This document shows positions 52,246-59,094 of a stretch of DNA of 64,000 nt, piece after piece. How positions within the stretch are numbered: the first letter of the stretch is position 1; every line of letters starts with the position of its first letter. Origin of the DNA: JAQUOA01 sp037443785 (GTDB taxonomy: Bacteria > Bacteroidota > Ignavibacteria > UBA10030 > UBA8401); NCBI GenBank assembly GCA_037443785.1, contig JBBINR010000013.1:1-64000 (forward strand), read 5' to 3'. Under the pieces are notes generated by a model. The model was given only the letters and a program-made list of their open reading frames with translations. It had not been told where the DNA came from and did no database searches. The position numbers and the translations under genes are program-made.

Positions 52246-53622
52246 ATGAAAAAACATTTTGTCGTTATTCTTTTACTTGCCGCAACGGTGCTTACAGCGC
52301 AAGAAAAAGTTCAAGCTATCCATGGGGGAACAGCTCGGACTGCAGCACTCGGCGGCGGGCCAAATAATCCGTACATAAAAGATTATACGGATGTGTTTAC
52401 CAATCCGGCATACGCCTTAACCTACAGCGATTTTTTATACAGTGATATCGGATATGCATTTGCAGCGTATTCAGCGTCCGGTCAATATATTGGCTATACA
52501 TTGGGCCTCAATAATCTTGCAGTTGGAATTGCCATCGGCAAAAGAGAGGGACCCATGTTTGCAGAACAATCTTTGCTCCCAGGCTCATTTTATGGCTCTT
52601 CCGATAATATGACAGCAGATGCACAAGCGAATACATTGCCAGGAAGTATAATTCGCGAACCTCGTTCACCGATTCAATTGTATGGTGCGTTTAAACTCGG
52701 CGCAATGACAATCGGAGCTTCGATCTATCGTTCCGGCTGGAGCCAAGTAAATGATGGAACCGGCTTAGGTCTTACAACAAAACAAAAGTTAGATGCCGGA
52801 CAAGGACAAACTGGTATAAAAGCGGGTGTGTTAATAGAATTAAGCCAGCAAATTACTATCGACGGCGCAGTGATGTTCAGAAATAATTCTTCAACAATTG
52901 AACTTACTGACTCAGACACTGCCGCACACACCATCGCAAACCCAAGTTCACAAAAATATGATGCATCCGGAAGTGAATTTGCAGTCAATGCAAGAGCGAT
53001 AGTGAAGTTGAGTGATAAACTTGAAGTCGTACCGCAAGCCCGTTTTGCTACATTCGGCTATCAACCTGAATTTTCCCAAAACCCTTCCGTCCCTGCTCCC
53101 GCAAACACCAAACCGAATGATTACGGAAGAAGTGAATTTGAAGTTGGTGTTGGTATTAATTCAAAATTTACCGGCGGGATGGTAACGTTCGGATTGAGTA
53201 TTCAAAGCATTTCATTGAAAAACGATGTCACTACTCTTTCCGGTACAACATTCCAGACAACAAAAAATACCGCTTCGTGGCTCGATCTTCCAAAAATTAA
53301 TGTTGGAGCGGAATATCAAGTTGCCAGTTGGTTGACCGGCCGCCTTGGCTATTTTAATCGTCTATCGTCCATGTCAACGAAAACTGAACCGCCATCTCCA
53401 GCAACAACAACCGAAGTAACAATCGGTCAAGAAAATGGTTATACGCCGAACTTTGGATTGAACTCTGCGAGCCAGCAGCTTTCGCTCGGTCTGGGCATTT
53501 CAATTGATCGAGTTGCAATCGACGGATATATGGGTGAAAGATTTTTAGCCGCAGGTCCATACATTCTGAGTGGAAATGGTCAGGACATGTTTTGTATCAT
53601 GTCCATGAGTGTTAAATTTTAA
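52246..53622 (+). CDS. Outer-membrane beta-barrel protein (FadL/PorV-like)
   Basis: 458 aa with signal peptide MKKHFVVILLLAATVLTAQ. After it come GGTARTAALGGG and DVFTNPAYALTYSDFLYSD, the N-terminal pattern of FadL/PorV-type barrels (a Gly-rich start followed by NPA). The rest alternates barrel strands and ends with MCIMSMSVKF-like aromatic residues. PorV-type proteins work with type IX secretion, and two T9SS cargo proteins lie in this window, but a specific link is not shown. It has its own strong terminator. Confidence 0.7.
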   Translation: MKKHFVVILLLAATVLTAQEKVQAIHGGTARTAALGGGPNNPYIKDYTDVFTNPAYALTYSDFLYSDIGYAFAAYSASGQYIGYTLGLNNLAVGIAIGKREGPMFAEQSLLPGSFYGSSDNMTADAQANTLPGSIIREPRSPIQLYGAFKLGAMTIGASIYRSGWSQVNDGTGLGLTTKQKLDAGQGQTGIKAGVLIELSQQITIDGAVMFRNNSSTIELTDSDTAAHTIANPSSQKYDASGSEFAVNARAIVKLSDKLEVVPQARFATFGYQPEFSQNPSVPAPANTKPNDYGRSEFEVGVGINSKFTGGMVTFGLSIQSISLKNDVTTLSGTTFQTTKNTASWLDLPKINVGAEYQVASWLTGRLGYFNRLSSMSTKTEPPSPATTTEVTIGQENGYTPNFGLNSASQQLSLGLGISIDRVAIDGYMGERFLAAGPYILSGNGQDMFCIMSMSVKF

Positions 53623-53636
53623 GAATACAACGATTA

Positions 53637-53669
53637 ACGGCGCTCAGATTTGAGCGCCGTTTTTTTTTG
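53637..53669 (+). terminator. Intrinsic terminator after the barrel protein
   Basis: ACGGCGCTCA (53637-53646) and TGAGCGCCGT (53651-53660) form a perfect 10-bp stem with a GATT loop and a following T-run. It marks the left edge of the accessory islet. Confidence 0.92.
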
Positions 53670-53813
53670 AATGGACAGAGAAGGCTGCTCTAAATTGTTT
53701 AATGCGGAGACCGATAGAGCGGCAGAGGTACAATTATCAAAAACAAAAATACTGGTTCAGTATTTCAGATCGTTGGCTTCAACAAGCCATACAAAGACAG
53801 AAAAGGATTTTCG

Positions 53814-54443
53814 ATGAAAAAAGTTTTTGGAGTTATATACAACGCGTTATTTTTCAACTCAACCCGGTATTGGAAGATCCGATATAAGAAAGGGGGAGAT
53901 TCCGGCGCAGGTTCGTACGGAAGAATGGCACAATTTAAGGCTGATGTCATTAATGAACTTGTAGAGAAGAACAATATAAAAACAATCGTTGAACTTGGAT
54001 GCGGAGATGGAAGCCAGCTTACGCATGCCCGTTATCCATCATACGTAGGGTACGATATTTCTCCGGTTGTCGTCGAAAAGTGTAGAAATATTTTTTCCAA
54101 TGATCAATCAAAAACATTTACAAACCACGTTCCGCAGCAAACGTTCGATTTATCGATGTCGATCGATGTCATCTATCACCTGACCGAAGACAAAATCTTT
54201 GACCGATACATGACTGATTTATTTAATCTATCGCAGCACTATATCCTTATCTTTTCAACAAATTACACTATCAAAAGTTTTGCGAAGCACTTGAAGCATA
54301 GAAAATTTACCGATTGGGTTGAGCACAATAGGCCTGAATGGAAATTAGTTCAAACTGTATTGAATAAATATCCTTATAACCCAAATGATTTGGATACGAC
54401 TTCTGATGCAAACTTTTATTTATATGAAAAAAAATCTGCGTAG
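53814..54443 (+). CDS. Class I SAM-dependent methyltransferase
   Basis: 209 aa. The SAM-binding motif I is TIVELGCGDGSQLTHA near residue 57, followed by YVGYDISPVVVEKC and DLSMSIDVIYHLTED. The substrate is unknown. The first 45 residues (NSTRYWKIRYKKGGDSGAGSYG) resemble methyltransferases of polysaccharide or small-molecule clusters. It stands alone in the accessory islet, behind AAAAGG at good distance. Confidence 0.85.
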   Translation: MKKVFGVIYNALFFNSTRYWKIRYKKGGDSGAGSYGRMAQFKADVINELVEKNNIKTIVELGCGDGSQLTHARYPSYVGYDISPVVVEKCRNIFSNDQSKTFTNHVPQQTFDLSMSIDVIYHLTEDKIFDRYMTDLFNLSQHYILIFSTNYTIKSFAKHLKHRKFTDWVEHNRPEWKLVQTVLNKYPYNPNDLDTTSDANFYLYEKKSA

Positions 54444-54589
54444 AGACTGGATTTTTATTCTTCCTCACAGGATAATCTTTAATATATAATAGCTCTCAAA
54501 AAAATATTTTGATATGGGCCAATAATTTGGTGATTATATAGTTTACAAACCGTTGAAACTTACCTAAAACTGACCTACCTTTAGCAAAA

Positions 54590-54695
54590 GCACACCGCCT
54601 TAGATGTGCAACGCAAAGAATTTAATCCTTCTCGTTCCCTGCAATGACAGGGAGGGTGAACGCATGTTCATTCTAAGGCACGGGAAGGATTTTTT
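54590..54695 (+). other. Structured leader ending in a terminator, just before the gene at 54702
   Basis: AATCCTTC (54624-54631) pairs with GAAGGATT (54684-54691) and is followed by T5, a terminator. Alternatively GCCTTAGA (54597-54604) pairs with TCTAAGGC (54672-54679). The two pairings cross, so they form either a pseudoknot or exclude each other. Smaller hairpins are TCCCTG/CAGGGA (54636-54653), TGAAC/GTTCA (54657-54670) and GCACA/TGTGC (54590-54609). It could instead be a palindromic intergenic repeat. Confidence 0.45.
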
Positions 54696-54701
54696 ATTCC
54701 T

Positions 54702-55406
54702 ATGGACAAATTACAACAAACAGCAGATCAATTTAAGTCTAAATTACTAAGTGGGGGTCAGAGAAAGGGTTTTGCCACAATTATAAGGGGTGCAAAATCT
54801 CGCAAAGAAAGAGAAAAGCATATTGAAATGTTAAAAACTTGGAACGGTGCAGTTGAATATGAACGGCAAAAGTTAGAAAAGAAAATTTTATCCAGTAAAA
54901 ATCCTGCCGTTTTAGATCTTCAAAAATCCAGCTTAAACAACATTTCGTCTTCATTGACAACTCTTGTAAATGGTGACCGCGAATTAAACTATTTAAATAT
55001 TATTAGTTTAGAAATATTGTTTTATAACATAAATAGATTGGTAAGTTATTGTGAGCACGCGAGCAGGATGAAAGGTTCTAATGACATGTACGCTTCGCTT
55101 ATCGGTGTTATTGAAACACTAAATCAGAAGTCAAAGATTAGCATTCAAGAACTTCAAGAAAAACTTAAAAAATTTGATAAAACAAAATATGATAAAGATG
55201 TTTTTAAAAGGGCTACCGCAAGATATAATAATGCCAGAGGATACGACAAACACTATGGAAGATGTCTTCTTACCGAGCTTAAATATAGTCGGGTTGATTT
55301 ATCGAAAAATTTTGAAGAAAGCGAAGAGTTCATGGACTGGAATAATGCCTATAAAAAATATCGAAGCTCGCAATATCGGGTGAAATCGAATTCACCTAAG
55401 AAGTGA
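54702..55406 (+). CDS. Unknown basic helical protein
   Basis: A 234-aa protein I do not recognise. It is rich in Lys and Arg, predicted almost wholly helical with heptad-like segments (YERQKLEKKILSSKNPAVLDLQKSS and ISIQELQEKLKKF), and has no signal peptide, membrane segment or enzymatic motif. The ATG lies 6 nt after the T-run of the structured leader, with GAAGGA about 12 nt upstream as a possible ribosome site. The 3' end carries a tandem 16-bp repeat. The setting between a methyltransferase and a DUF3800 gene in an islet suggests horizontal transfer; no function is proposed. Confidence 0.6.
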   Translation: MDKLQQTADQFKSKLLSGGQRKGFATIIRGAKSRKEREKHIEMLKTWNGAVEYERQKLEKKILSSKNPAVLDLQKSSLNNISSSLTTLVNGDRELNYLNIISLEILFYNINRLVSYCEHASRMKGSNDMYASLIGVIETLNQKSKISIQELQEKLKKFDKTKYDKDVFKRATARYNNARGYDKHYGRCLLTELKYSRVDLSKNFEESEEFMDWNNAYKKYRSSQYRVKSNSPKK

Positions 55407-55418
55407 AATCGAATTCAC
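55380..55418 (+). repeat. Tandem 16-bp direct repeat at the end of the unknown gene
   Basis: GTGAAATCGAATTCAC occurs at 55380-55395 and 55403-55418 (period 23 bp). Each copy has GTGAA/TTCAC arms and is nearly palindromic. The first copy overlaps the last codons. Confidence 0.7.
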
Positions 55419-55504
55419 TTTCCCAATGAGTTCGAGATTACCTTTAAAGAGAAATCGTTAGCTACTTTTTTACCCACCTTCTTTCTTTATTTTTGTATCA
55501 AGAG

Positions 55505-55653
55505 TTTAAAACAAAAAAACCCGCTCACGGTTTAATGGGTCGGGTTCAATTTGCTTCTAACCATGTGAAGGTAGCACTTCACAGCATGAGAAAGGAGTAA
55601 TGATGTTTACCGCTTTCGCTGGTTTTTGTCACAAAGCCAGAGACTCATCATAA
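55505..55653. other. Intergenic region with hairpins and a 17-codon ORF
   Basis: The region holds AACCCG/CGGGTT (an A/T-flanked hairpin near 55515-55548), GTGAAG/CTTCAC (near 55565-55582), and AAAGGAG before two adjacent ATGs at 55600 and 55603. The latter open a 17-codon frame (MMFTAFAGFCHKARDSS) that ends at 55653, just before the terminator at 55657. Apart from this I see no gene. Confidence 0.35.
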
Positions 55654-55675
55654 AATCTCCCGCTACGCGCGGGAG
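55651..55675 (-). terminator. Probable terminator of the DUF3800 gene
   Basis: CTCCCGC (55657-55663) pairs with GCGGGAG (55669-55675), followed on the minus strand by ATTTTATG. The stem is strong; the T-run is short. Confidence 0.6.
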
Positions 55676-55705
55676 TCATATAAAAAATTTCTGAAAGAAT
55701 AAAAA

Positions 55706-56641
55706 TTATCTTGAGTTCGCATGTGTTGAGACCGATGTCGTAGATGCTTTATGTGAAGCACATATCTTGCAAGGGCACGAGGAAGATGTGAAATGACGAA
55801 CTCCGACAACTTTCCCATCTTTTTTATCGGCGATTTTAAATATTTCATTGAATAGATAGTCTTCATCATTATCTAAATATCTTCGTAAAGAATAACTACA
55901 TACGTCAGCAATTTGAACCATACTTGTTAATTGAGAATCAACAAACAATGGTGTCTCAATAATATTTTGAATATCAGTCCATAGTGTACCTTTACGATGG
56001 AATGATTTCATTAATTCGGTGTGTTTTTTACATATTGTTTCATTATTGTCGTGTATTAATAATCCATATTGCTTGACATTTGTATTTTTGGTGAAGATTT
56101 TTAAATATTGTTCAAATCGAGACACTAATTGTTCAAATGCTTGAACGTCAATTGTTGATGTTGCAATGGTAGGATTGAAATGTATTTTGTCAATACATTC
56201 GGCGAATAAACGACTAAAACCACCCCAAGAACCTATTAATTTTGCAATGTCTAAAATTAATTGTTTTCTCTCTTTATAAGAGAGATGAATATACGATTGT
56301 GTTTTTCGGTAATTCTTTTTTGTTTTATAATAAAGTTTTTGATTTTTCGACCCTTGTAATCGAAGCAATTCATTGTTCCGATACTTTTCAACCTCACGTC
56401 GCCGTGTTGCATAATCTAATTGATCAAAATTATTAATTTTATTCTGCTCTAAATAAGCACGAATTATTTCACCCGTATGAATTTCTTCGGTTTGAAGATT
56501 GTATTTTTGCTTAATTGAATATATATCGTTTTCACATTGTTTCCATTTAGAGATTGGTATTGCAATACCAGCTAATACGAAATGTTTTGAATTTCCTGGG
56601 ATTGAAGATGTGCCTGATTCGTCGATATAGCAGAATATCAT
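55706..56641 (-). CDS. DUF3800 domain protein (predicted RNase H-like fold)
   Basis: 311 aa. The N-terminal MIFCYIDESGTSS with D7-E8, HFVLAGIAIP, the LLIHDNNETI segment and the C-terminal VDSQLTSMVQIADVCSYSLRRYLDN are the DUF3800 pattern. The spaced acidic residues recall RNase H-like nucleases, but activity is not established. A Cys pair (SCPCKIC) lies near the C-terminus. The gene has AGGGG close to the ATG and lies 12 nt behind a structured RNA ending in T9. Members of this family are common on mobile and defence-type islands. Confidence 0.85.
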   Translation of the reverse strand: MIFCYIDESGTSSIPGNSKHFVLAGIAIPISKWKQCENDIYSIKQKYNLQTEEIHTGEIIRAYLEQNKINNFDQLDYATRRREVEKYRNNELLRLQGSKNQKLYYKTKKNYRKTQSYIHLSYKERKQLILDIAKLIGSWGGFSRLFAECIDKIHFNPTIATSTIDVQAFEQLVSRFEQYLKIFTKNTNVKQYGLLIHDNNETICKKHTELMKSFHRKGTLWTDIQNIIETPLFVDSQLTSMVQIADVCSYSLRRYLDNDEDYLFNEIFKIADKKDGKVVGVRHFTSSSCPCKICASHKASTTSVSTHANSR

Positions 56642-56652
56642 ATAGCCCCTAT

Positions 56653-56721
56653 AAAAAAAAAGCGACTGGTTTTAGGGATTTAATCCCATAATTGAGACGC
56701 TTAGCGACTCTTACCAGACGC
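56653..56721 (-). ncRNA. Structured three-way-junction RNA upstream of the DUF3800 gene
   Basis: On the minus strand the outer stem pairs GCG-U-CUGGU (56713-56721) with ACCAG-U-CGC (56662-56670), with one U-U mismatch. Inside are GAG-U-CGC/GCG-U-CUC (56694-56710, again one U-U) and GGGAU/AUCCC (56675-56687). T9 follows directly (56653-56661). With the promoter at 56728-56756 the RNA would be about 69 nt and begin at the stem. Structured RNAs near DUF3800 genes have been reported as several motif classes (DUF3800-I to XI, from memory). I cannot say which class, if any, this fits. Confidence 0.6.
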
Positions 56722-56727
56722 AATTCA

Positions 56728-56756
56728 ATTTTATTAAAAAATTGGTGCTATGTCAA
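56728..56756 (-). promoter_or_regulatory. Near-consensus sigma-70 promoter for the structured RNA
   Basis: TTGACA (56751-56756), a 17-nt spacer and TAAAAT (56728-56733) on the minus strand. The expected transcription start, about 56721, coincides with the first base of the outer RNA stem. Confidence 0.75.
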
Positions 56757-56856
56757 GTGAAAATAGAACAATTTTTATATAAAATCTTACGGAATTTGAT
56801 TGTTATTGGTTGCGATGTTTTTCCGCATGTTTTGATTCAGGCTTTTAAAAACACTT

Positions 56857-56874
56857 ACTGTAAAAATTTACAGT
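56857..56874. repeat. 18-bp palindrome after the IS small ORF
   Basis: ACTGTAAA-AA-TTTACAGT is a perfect 8-bp-arm palindrome 6 nt downstream of the IS-associated small ORF. No T-run follows, so it is not a standard terminator. Confidence 0.5.
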
Positions 56875-56879
56875 TTTGT

Positions 56880-57044
56880 TCATTTCTTCTTCTTTGAAGG
56901 TACCTGCATTATTTTTCTCAACGCTTCTTTAACATCGTATGGAAATAAGGATATTGGTTTTTCATTCGTTCTTTTTTTCTCTCCGTCTTCCTTTTGTAAG
57001 CGTTGAGTTTTATGAGTCCGCGTATTTGAGTCTTTTACCTTCAA
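56880..57044 (-). CDS. IS1595-associated small protein
   Basis: A 54-codon frame overlapping the 3' end of the transposase in another frame, read by hand from a TTG at 57044 to a TGA at 56880. The protein ends in KPISLFPYDVKEALRKIMQV followed by SKKKK. A short protein with a 'PISL.P....EAL' stretch commonly follows ISXO2-like transposases (from memory), which supports this as coding. The start codon is uncertain because no in-frame ATG lies near the beginning. Confidence 0.55.
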   Translation of the reverse strand: MKVKDSNTRTHKTQRLQKEDGEKKRTNEKPISLFPYDVKEALRKIMQVPSKKKK

Positions 57045-57951
57045 AGCCTGCCAATGCCTTTAATGTTCGTTCGTGATCGTCAATCTTCCTATTGTTGTAT
57101 CTGAAATCAAATTCAGCAAGGTATCTGTGTAAGTGTTCTTTGGAAACATGATGATACACACCGTTGATACCCCTTTTAAATATACTAAAAAATCCCTCAA
57201 CGGTGTTAGTATAAACATTTCCGCGAACGTATTCATAGTGGCTATGTATTACCGTTTTATGAGAAGCAAAATCTTTTCCAATGTCTTTATACAAATGCAA
57301 TTCATCGGTCATTAAGTTAGCCGTTGGATGAATGTTCTTTGTTAAGACTTCTCGCAAGTTTGTAGCGGAAACAGTAGGAACAACGAAAGAACGGACTTTA
57401 CCGTCACGCTGAACCAAAGAAACAACCGGGACTTTATTTTCTAATCCTGTAGCATTTCCCATTCTTCTACGTCGTCCGCCAACATAAGTCTCGTCAGCTT
57501 CTACCGTTCCTTTGAGTTTTCCGAAATGACCTTGCTCCATTGCATAGCGGACTCTGTGAGCCATGAACCACGCGGTCTTATAGGTTATACCTAATTGCCT
57601 ATGCAGTTGATGTGCAGACATCCCTTTTTTAGAGGAACATAAAAGAGTAATCGCTTGTAACCATTGAGAAAGCGGAATGTGAGAATCTTCAAAGATAGTC
57701 CCAACTGTTACCGTGAATTGATTGCTTGTTTTATTCTTTCTGCAATCCTTACAACGGTATAAACCTTTACGGATTTTCTTTTCAGGATTAGCTTCTACCT
57801 TCACAACTTCGGTACTGCCACAACGCGGGCAACATACATCGTCAGCCCAACGAATGCTTTCTAAAAGCTCTCTGGCTTGATCTTCTTTCCCAAAGTCTTT
57901 TGCAAGTCCTTTTAGGGTAAGAACCTTTTCGTCTGTTGTTTTCTTCTTCAT
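57010..57951 (-). CDS. IS1595-family (ISXO2-like) transposase
   Basis: 313 aa. The N-terminal zinc ribbon is CCPRCGSTEVV with CKDC, followed by a helix-turn-helix (MSAHQLHRQLGITYKTAWFMAHRV) and a DDE/N-type catalytic core: VEADETYVGG, LMTDELHLYKDIG, and TNTVEGFFSIFKRGINGVYHHVSKEHL. Length and order match ISXO2-like IS1595 elements. The gene is intact. I could not find convincing terminal inverted repeats or target duplications, so the element limits are unknown. Confidence 0.93.
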   Translation of the reverse strand: MKKKTTDEKVLTLKGLAKDFGKEDQARELLESIRWADDVCCPRCGSTEVVKVEANPEKKIRKGLYRCKDCRKNKTSNQFTVTVGTIFEDSHIPLSQWLQAITLLCSSKKGMSAHQLHRQLGITYKTAWFMAHRVRYAMEQGHFGKLKGTVEADETYVGGRRRRMGNATGLENKVPVVSLVQRDGKVRSFVVPTVSATNLREVLTKNIHPTANLMTDELHLYKDIGKDFASHKTVIHSHYEYVRGNVYTNTVEGFFSIFKRGINGVYHHVSKEHLHRYLAEFDFRYNNRKIDDHERTLKALAGFEGKRLKYADS

Positions 57952-57978
57952 GGCATTATTCCTTTTTTAACTCACTTC

Positions 57979-58007
57979 AATATACAATTTTTCGAGTGGT
58001 TTGTCAA
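57979..58007 (-). promoter_or_regulatory. Transposase promoter
   Basis: TTGACA (58002-58007), a 17-nt spacer and TATATT (57979-57984) on the minus strand, 28 nt before the transposase start codon. Confidence 0.7.
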
Positions 58008-58031
58008 GTATATAATTGCCAATAATTTCTC

Positions 58032-58066
58032 TTGCATAAATATTCATTGTCTTGTATATTTATGCA
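58032..58066 (+). promoter_or_regulatory. argC promoter overlapped by tandem ARG boxes
   Basis: -35 TTGCAT (58032-58037) and -10 TATATT (58055-58060) with a 17-nt spacer. Two ARG-box-like sites lie on them: TGCATAAATATTCA (58033-58046, one mismatch to TGAATwwwwATTCA) and TGTATATTTATGCA (58053-58066, two mismatches). Centres are 20 bp apart, close to the 21 bp usual for an ArgR hexamer. argR is in the operon. Confidence 0.7.
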
Positions 58067-58067
58067 T

Positions 58068-59093
58068 ATGAAAAAAAATATTTCTATCATTGGCGCATCA
58101 GGATATTCGGGGGCTGAGCTGCTTGGAATTCTGTTACGCCATCCAAACGTCAATGTCACAAAAGTTTTTGCGCATTCTTCTGCAGGTAAGAGAGTTGATG
58201 AACTCTATCCCAAATTCAGAGCCACCTATATCGGGAAATTACCCTATGAAGAATATTCAATCGAGAAAGTTCTCAACGACGATCTTATCTTTATAGCTCT
58301 CCCTTCCGGCGAAGCGATGAATTACGTTCCAGCTTTGGTTGATGCAGGTAAAAAAGTAATTGATCTTGGCGGGGATTTTCGATTACAAGATACTTCTCTC
58401 TATCAAAAATATTATAAACACGAACATAAAGCTGGCTCTTATTTACCCAAAGCTGTGTATGGACTGCCTGAATGGAATAAAGAAAAAATTTCGTCTGCCC
58501 AGCTGATTGCAAACCCGGGGTGTTACGTTACCAGCGCTTTGCTTCCTCTTCTTCCTCTTGTTAAAGAAAACATAATCCATGCAACAGGCATCACCATCAG
58601 CTCGCTCTCTGGGGTGTCGGGAGCAGGAAGAAGTTCTTCCATTGATCTATCATTTTCCGAAGCAAATGAATCAGTAAAAGCATACAAGGTCGGTGTACAT
58701 CAGCATACACCCGAGATCGAAACTCTTCTCTCATTATTTGGGAAAAAACAAGCGGTGGTAACATTTGTCCCGCATCTTATACCAATTATTCGCGGAATTT
58801 ATTCATCGATTTATGTGACACCAAATGGAAACTTGACGCACGAACAGATCGAGTCTGTTTATAAAAAATATTATTCTGATGCACCGTTTGTTCGATTGAT
58901 TGGTAATGCTGTTCCGGAAATTAAGCATGTACAATATTCCAATTACATCGACATCGGTTGGAAACTCTACGAACGTAATAATCAACTCATTGTCTTTTCA
59001 GTAATTGATAATTTGGTAAAAGGCGCAGCCGGACAAGCGGTACAAAATATGAATCTCATTTTTGGACTAAACGAAACAGAAGGTCTCTTATAA
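58068..59093 (+). CDS. argC: N-acetyl-gamma-glutamyl-phosphate reductase
   Basis: Third step of arginine synthesis (NADPH-dependent). The 341-aa protein has the nucleotide-binding IIGASGYSGAELL near residue 7 and catalytic cysteine C152 in IANPGCYVTSALLPL. The HQHTPEIE motif lies near residue 215. I start at 58068 (MKKNISIIGASG); the open frame goes back to 58032, but that would include the promoter. It is the first gene of argC-J-B-F-R-G. Confidence 0.96.
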   Translation: MKKNISIIGASGYSGAELLGILLRHPNVNVTKVFAHSSAGKRVDELYPKFRATYIGKLPYEEYSIEKVLNDDLIFIALPSGEAMNYVPALVDAGKKVIDLGGDFRLQDTSLYQKYYKHEHKAGSYLPKAVYGLPEWNKEKISSAQLIANPGCYVTSALLPLLPLVKENIIHATGITISSLSGVSGAGRSSSIDLSFSEANESVKAYKVGVHQHTPEIETLLSLFGKKQAVVTFVPHLIPIIRGIYSSIYVTPNGNLTHEQIESVYKKYYSDAPFVRLIGNAVPEIKHVQYSNYIDIGWKLYERNNQLIVFSVIDNLVKGAAGQAVQNMNLIFGLNETEGLL

Positions 59094-59094
59094 G

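Larger units (their letters stand above)
56857..58010 (-). mobile_element. IS1595-type insertion element, limits approximate
   Basis: It comprises the transposase, its small downstream ORF and its promoter. Inverted repeats were not identified by eye, so both borders are estimates. It separates the accessory islet from the arginine operon. Confidence 0.55.

Noticed and set aside
53671..53817. A 48-codon plus-strand frame whose TGA overlaps the methyltransferase ATG
   Set aside because: It begins inside the T-run region of the terminator, has no ribosome site and no recognisable motif; the overlap is probably chance.
53702..53887. A 61-codon frame overlapping the methyltransferase start
   Set aside because: It overlaps a clear methyltransferase in another frame, and its composition looks like a shadow.
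55530..55560. GGGTCGGGTTCAA resembling a tRNA T-arm
   Set aside because: No acceptor, D or anticodon arms can be placed around it; it is explained by a hairpin.
56740..58015. TGTCAAGT near both sides of the IS element as terminal repeats
   Set aside because: The two copies are in the same orientation and are both -35 boxes of promoters; flanks do not match as inverted repeats.
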